Assembly (NCBI RefSeq): GCF_001276715.1
Contig: NZ_LIUQ01000001.1
Coordinates: forward strand, 118,829-182,828
Reading direction: 5' to 3'
DNA from: Planktothricoides sp. SR001
GTDB lineage: Bacteria; Cyanobacteriota; Cyanobacteriia; Cyanobacteriales; Laspinemataceae
DNA: 64,000 bases
Of this stretch, positions 61,084 through 64,000 are shown piece after piece. The translations under genes were made by a program, and so were the position numbers. Numbering within the stretch: position 1 is the stretch's first letter; each line of letters starts with the position of its first letter. The notes below the pieces were generated by a model that worked only from the letters and a program-made list of their open reading frames with translations, made no database searches and had not been told where the DNA came from.

Positions 61084-62166
61084 TTACCAATGCTGGTGAG
61101 CAACGGAATTACTCGAAGGCAAATAAACCATCGGGTTGACAGTGCCTTGTCCAGGCAGATGTAACTCGAAATGTAAATGAGGCCCGGTACTGTATCCGGT
61201 AGAACCCATAAATGCAATCAGTTCGCCTTGTTTCACCACCTGGCCAACCTCAACTCGATTCTCAGAATTATGAGCATAGAGGGTTATACTGCCATCGGGA
61301 TGTTCTATTTCCACCAAATTGCCATAGCCGCCACTATGCCATTCAGAGGTAATCACCACCCCATCGGCAGCGGCCACAATTGGTGTCCCAATGAGGCCGG
61401 CAATATCGATGCCATGATGCATTCTGCCCCATCGCCAACCATAGCCTGATGTCATAATTCCTTGGGCTGGCCAATTATAGCCATTAAAAACTGGGCGTTC
61501 TGGTTGCAATTCTGGCAAGTAAGCCGTAGCGGACGCAAGGGGGGGAATTGCTGGGGTATGAACGGAGTCAGGGAATAAGAGTGCTACCTCTAGGGCTGTG
61601 GTGGACGTACTCAAAGGGTAGTTGGAGTCGTAGTTGGGGTCTAGGTTTCTTTGGGGATGGGCGACTGATTCTTGACGGTTGCGATCGGAATAATTTCTGG
61701 TAGCAGTACGGGAACGATTTTCTTGTCCCACGGAAGCAGTTGGCGGCTTGCCTGTAGGGGTAGCGGTGCGAGGCGGTACATGGGGGCGGAATTGGTTCGA
61801 CCGATTCAGAAAATTCTTTGGGTCCAGACTATTTTCGGTTGGTTTGGTGCGAAAATCTGTCAACATCAGATTTGATGCTTCGGTGACAGGGGATAGGGGT
61901 TCGAGATCCTCTGTGGCTGTGATTGTAGAGGCGATCGCGGCTGATGGGAAGTCAAAGCCGGTTTGCCAAGCTAATTGCCCAGCTAAATTTACCGATGCAT
62001 CGTTGTTCCCTGCGACCATTGTGGGGATAAAAGCATCCGCAGACGGCTCGGCAAATTCGGTTACATCAGACTCAAAGTCTTCATCGGTGTTAACTTGAGC
62101 TTGCACCTGCTCCACAGCACCAAGGATGACCAAGAGAGTGGTAGTAGCTAAAATTCCTGATTTCAT
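61084..62166 (-). CDS. M23 family metallopeptidase (LytM-type), secreted
   Basis: Start at MKSGILATTTLLVILGAVEQ (62166), with GAGG seven bases upstream and a signal peptide ending AQA-like; the frame from 62259 lacks this. The 360-residue protein has a long Pro/Ser/Thr-rich, repeat-poor linker and a C-terminal M23 domain (about residues 235-350): MHHGIDIAGLIGTPIVAAADG with the zinc His and Asp, and GPHLHFELHL with the catalytic HxH. These are the residues of an active peptidoglycan endopeptidase. No LysM domain is seen. Likely works in the periplasm during cell growth or division. Confidence 0.9.
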   Translation of the reverse strand: MKSGILATTTLLVILGAVEQVQAQVNTDEDFESDVTEFAEPSADAFIPTMVAGNNDASVNLAGQLAWQTGFDFPSAAIASTITATEDLEPLSPVTEASNLMLTDFRTKPTENSLDPKNFLNRSNQFRPHVPPRTATPTGKPPTASVGQENRSRTATRNYSDRNRQESVAHPQRNLDPNYDSNYPLSTSTTALEVALLFPDSVHTPAIPPLASATAYLPELQPERPVFNGYNWPAQGIMTSGYGWRWGRMHHGIDIAGLIGTPIVAAADGVVITSEWHSGGYGNLVEIEHPDGSITLYAHNSENRVEVGQVVKQGELIAFMGSTGYSTGPHLHFELHLPGQGTVNPMVYLPSSNSVAHQHW

Positions 62167-62683
62167 GTTTTTTACCTCAGAGGTATCCTCAAGACAATCA
62201 ACTGTCTTGATTAATAAAGATTGAATTGGTTGGCGACTATCCTTCCAATCAAAATGCACTCAAACCCTGAATTTGAATCTGTGGGAGATCAAATGAATGA
62301 TTCAACCCACGGGAAATCGATGATAGTCGCAGCTTTTCGGTGATCTATCTTGGTTAATCAAAGTCTAATCCTGCTTGATTCGTTGTCATATACAAGAGAT
62401 CAGGCAGATTTACCAAAAAGATCGCCAGATTTTCAGTAGATTCCTCTGATTGCCAGCAACATAGAATGAAGTTGCTATCTTTAACAGCGATAAAAATCCG
62501 TATTTTTACGGAGTGGTTAATCGATGTAGCCCTTAGATTGGCAGTTTTCTAGTAAATTCCCTGATATTTTTTAAGCTAATATTCTACTATACGTTTAATT
62601 ATTCTCATCTTAAGCGATGAATATTCCTTTTGACAAGATATTTTTGTGAAGTTTTGACAAAGTTTGTTTAAAAGTATTGTAAA
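62167..62683. other. Upstream region of the M23 peptidase gene
   Basis: About 500 AT-rich bases without a supported gene. A TTGACA at 62654-62659 followed 17 bases on by TTGTAA is a weak promoter-like pair pointing rightwards. Confidence 0.35.
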
Positions 62684-62929
62684 TTACTGCCAGTAATTCC
62701 TGGGAGATTGACAAAACCGAAAAATTAGGTTAAGCCAGCGAGCTATTTTTGTCAAAAGGGACTCAGGGATCTGCGGTTCCACAAAAGCGGGTTGGCAACG
62801 CACCTTGATGTTGGATTTAAGTGGTAGCCAACAATCTTTTGATATTCTACCAGTTTGCTTATAGCATTGGCGATGAAGGCGACGACAAGTATTAAAAAGT
62901 TTGATGTAATTATGGGGATTTTCCAACAA
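62684..62929 (-). CDS. Possible small protein, weak support
   Basis: An open frame of 81 residues, basic and Cys-containing (HRQCYKQTGRISKDCW, ARWLNLIFRFCQSPRNYW). No recognisable domain, no ribosome site. It may be a relic or chance frame in a long intergenic region. Confidence 0.25.
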   Translation of the reverse strand: MLENPHNYIKLFNTCRRLHRQCYKQTGRISKDCWLPLKSNIKVRCQPAFVEPQIPESLLTKIARWLNLIFRFCQSPRNYWQ

Positions 62930-63015
62930 GACTGACTGGTGCGATCGCTTTTCCGGCGATTCCGGATTCTTGCTACCGTCTTACCTCTTGATCCCCATTA
63001 ATGACCCGGAAAAAG

Positions 63016-63037
63016 CCCACGGGTTAAAACCCGTGGG
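63016..63037 (-). terminator. Terminator of the alpha/beta hydrolase gene
   Basis: CCCACGGGTT AA AACCCGTGGG is a perfect 10-base stem 44 bases after the hydrolase stop. Read on the minus strand it is followed by CTTTTTCC, as expected for an intrinsic terminator. Confidence 0.75.
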
Positions 63038-63080
63038 GAAATAAATAAATCAAGTCTGCATGGATGAAGGGAATAATCAA

Positions 63081-64000
63081 TCAGGATCCGGTGTTGCTAC
63101 GTCTAATCCAATCTAAGATTTCTTGATTGATTTGTTCGGGATACTCATCATAAGCACAATGACCCGCTTGGGCAATTTCCACTAAGTTTAACTGGGGATT
63201 TAAGCTGAGATAGCGCCGAAACCCTTGGAGGGGAACAATTTGATCTTGTTGACCCCAAATTGCCAAAATTGGGATGGCTACTTTTGAGAGTAAATCTTGG
63301 AGTGATTTGCTGCCATAGTCCGGGTCATTGCGCGATCGCGCCAAGCGACAAAATACGTCTAAAGCGCCGCGATCTTGGGGGGGAGTGGCAAACAAATCCA
63401 CTAATTCTCGATCCACTAATTCGGGACGGCGATAAATTTTTTTCAGCACCGATCGCAGCACTGCCGGACGACGGATCAACCGAAATAACGGGGATAATAG
63501 CAAGGGATTTGCAAAGAGTTTTTCCAAATATCTCGCAAACGCGGGGGGTTGATTACTCTGGGTATCCGGGAGAGTCAGCAATACGAGATCCGAGGCCATT
63601 TCTGGATGATTGGCGACAGTATTTAAAGCCACAGATGCCCCCAAGGAATGCCCGATTGTCACCGCAGGCACTCCAATCATACAACGCCAGAAATCATAGA
63701 CTAACTCACTCCAAAGGCTGACATTATAATGAGCCGGTGCTTTTTGCGATGCGCCAAAACCCAGAAAATCCAGGGCATAGACACAATGGTGTTGACTCAA
63801 AGGTTGCAGGTTATAGCGCCATTGCCCCAAGGCGGAACCAAATCCATGTAACAATAAGAGGGGCTTGGCGGTCAGACTGGTTTCGCCATTGGTCTGAAGG
63901 GAATTTCCCGCCGTGGCATTTGCCGACGCTGGTCTGATATAGGTGTAGCGGATTTGCCAACCACGCCAAATCCAATTTCTTTGTGAACCCAGATGGGTGG
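63081..64000 (-). CDS. Alpha/beta hydrolase, start lies beyond the right edge
   Basis: The frame is open from the right edge to a stop at 63081, about 306 residues visible. Upstream of the commonly predicted TTG (63854) the frame reads RNWIWRGWQIRYTYIRPASA and LTAKPLLLLHGFGSALGQWR, so the native start is further right. The oxyanion region is LHGFG, the nucleophile elbow GHSLGAS, and the late motifs are PILAIWGQQDQIVPL (Asp) and AGHCAYDEYPEQINQ (His). The fold covers many esterases and dehalogenase-like enzymes; the substrate is unknown. Cyanobacterial homologues of this type are common. Confidence 0.88.
   Translation of the reverse strand, partial: THLGSQRNWIWRGWQIRYTYIRPASANATAGNSLQTNGETSLTAKPLLLLHGFGSALGQWRYNLQPLSQHHCVYALDFLGFGASQKAPAHYNVSLWSELVYDFWRCMIGVPAVTIGHSLGASVALNTVANHPEMASDLVLLTLPDTQSNQPPAFARYLEKLFANPLLLSPLFRLIRRPAVLRSVLKKIYRRPELVDRELVDLFATPPQDRGALDVFCRLARSRNDPDYGSKSLQDLLSKVAIPILAIWGQQDQIVPLQGFRRYLSLNPQLNLVEIAQAGHCAYDEYPEQINQEILDWIRRSNTGS

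Overview
The window is chromosomal DNA of a cyanobacterium, most likely a filamentous Oscillatoriales-type one (genus inferred, not proven). The grounds are the very frequent HIP1 octamer GCGATCGC, a photosystem I subunit gene (psaM), the low-CO2 NDH-1 operon ndhF3-ndhD3-cupA-cupS, a CurT-like CAAD thylakoid protein, and the usual crowd of cyanobacterial intergenic repeats (heptanucleotide STRRs, AAACCGGGTTT and GGTGGGCAA palindromes, small inverted-repeat elements). No tRNA or rRNA gene was recognised.

Layout. 1-3.2 kb: edge of an AAA ATPase gene, a band-7 lipoprotein with a small membrane partner, and an unknown membrane-anchored protein. 3.4-9.1 kb (minus strand): inducible CO2-uptake operon ndhF3-ndhD3-cupA-cupS, with 15 exact TTTGTTG heptamers between cupA and cupS. 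9.6-23.2 kb: a Uma2 pseudogene, VanY-type carboxypeptidase, phosphoribosyltransferase, GPH/MFS transporter, a small basic protein, an MCP-like receptor, several conserved hypotheticals, ribD and an MscS channel.

23.5-37.1 kb (minus strand): a defence island. It carries an SNF2-type helicase with a C-terminal DUF3883-like domain, a GxxExxY nuclease-fold protein, a DUF1156 adenine methylase, three PIN-domain toxin-antitoxin pairs and a DUF499 ATPase with an N-terminal HEPN domain. Helicase, methylase and ATPase together match the predicted helicase-methylase-ATPase (Hma-type) anti-phage systems. The unusual part is a roughly 70-bp palindromic element. It sits in arrays of 2-4 copies at almost every gene junction, supplies the stop codons of three genes, and has in-frame copies inside the helicase and methylase genes. 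The helicase is also cut by one in-frame TGA, so the system may be inactive or awaiting reversion.

37.2-50.6 kb: gene remnants, a pentapeptide-repeat gene split by a 150-bp inverted-repeat element, a DUF4168 protein, holA, a 2H phosphoesterase-like protein, ndk, TerC, psaM, a TPR protein, an OmpR-type regulator, hisG, an ABC exporter, and a PAS pseudogene with four in-frame stops. 50.6-64 kb: WD40 protein, MgtE, a protein with three ChW repeats, a WGR/beta-propeller protein, CurT-like protein, aroA, two unknowns (one a lipoprotein), an M23 peptidase and the edge of an alpha/beta hydrolase gene.

Most housekeeping genes are single units. Clear cooperation is seen in the NDH-1MS operon, the band-7 pair and the defence island.
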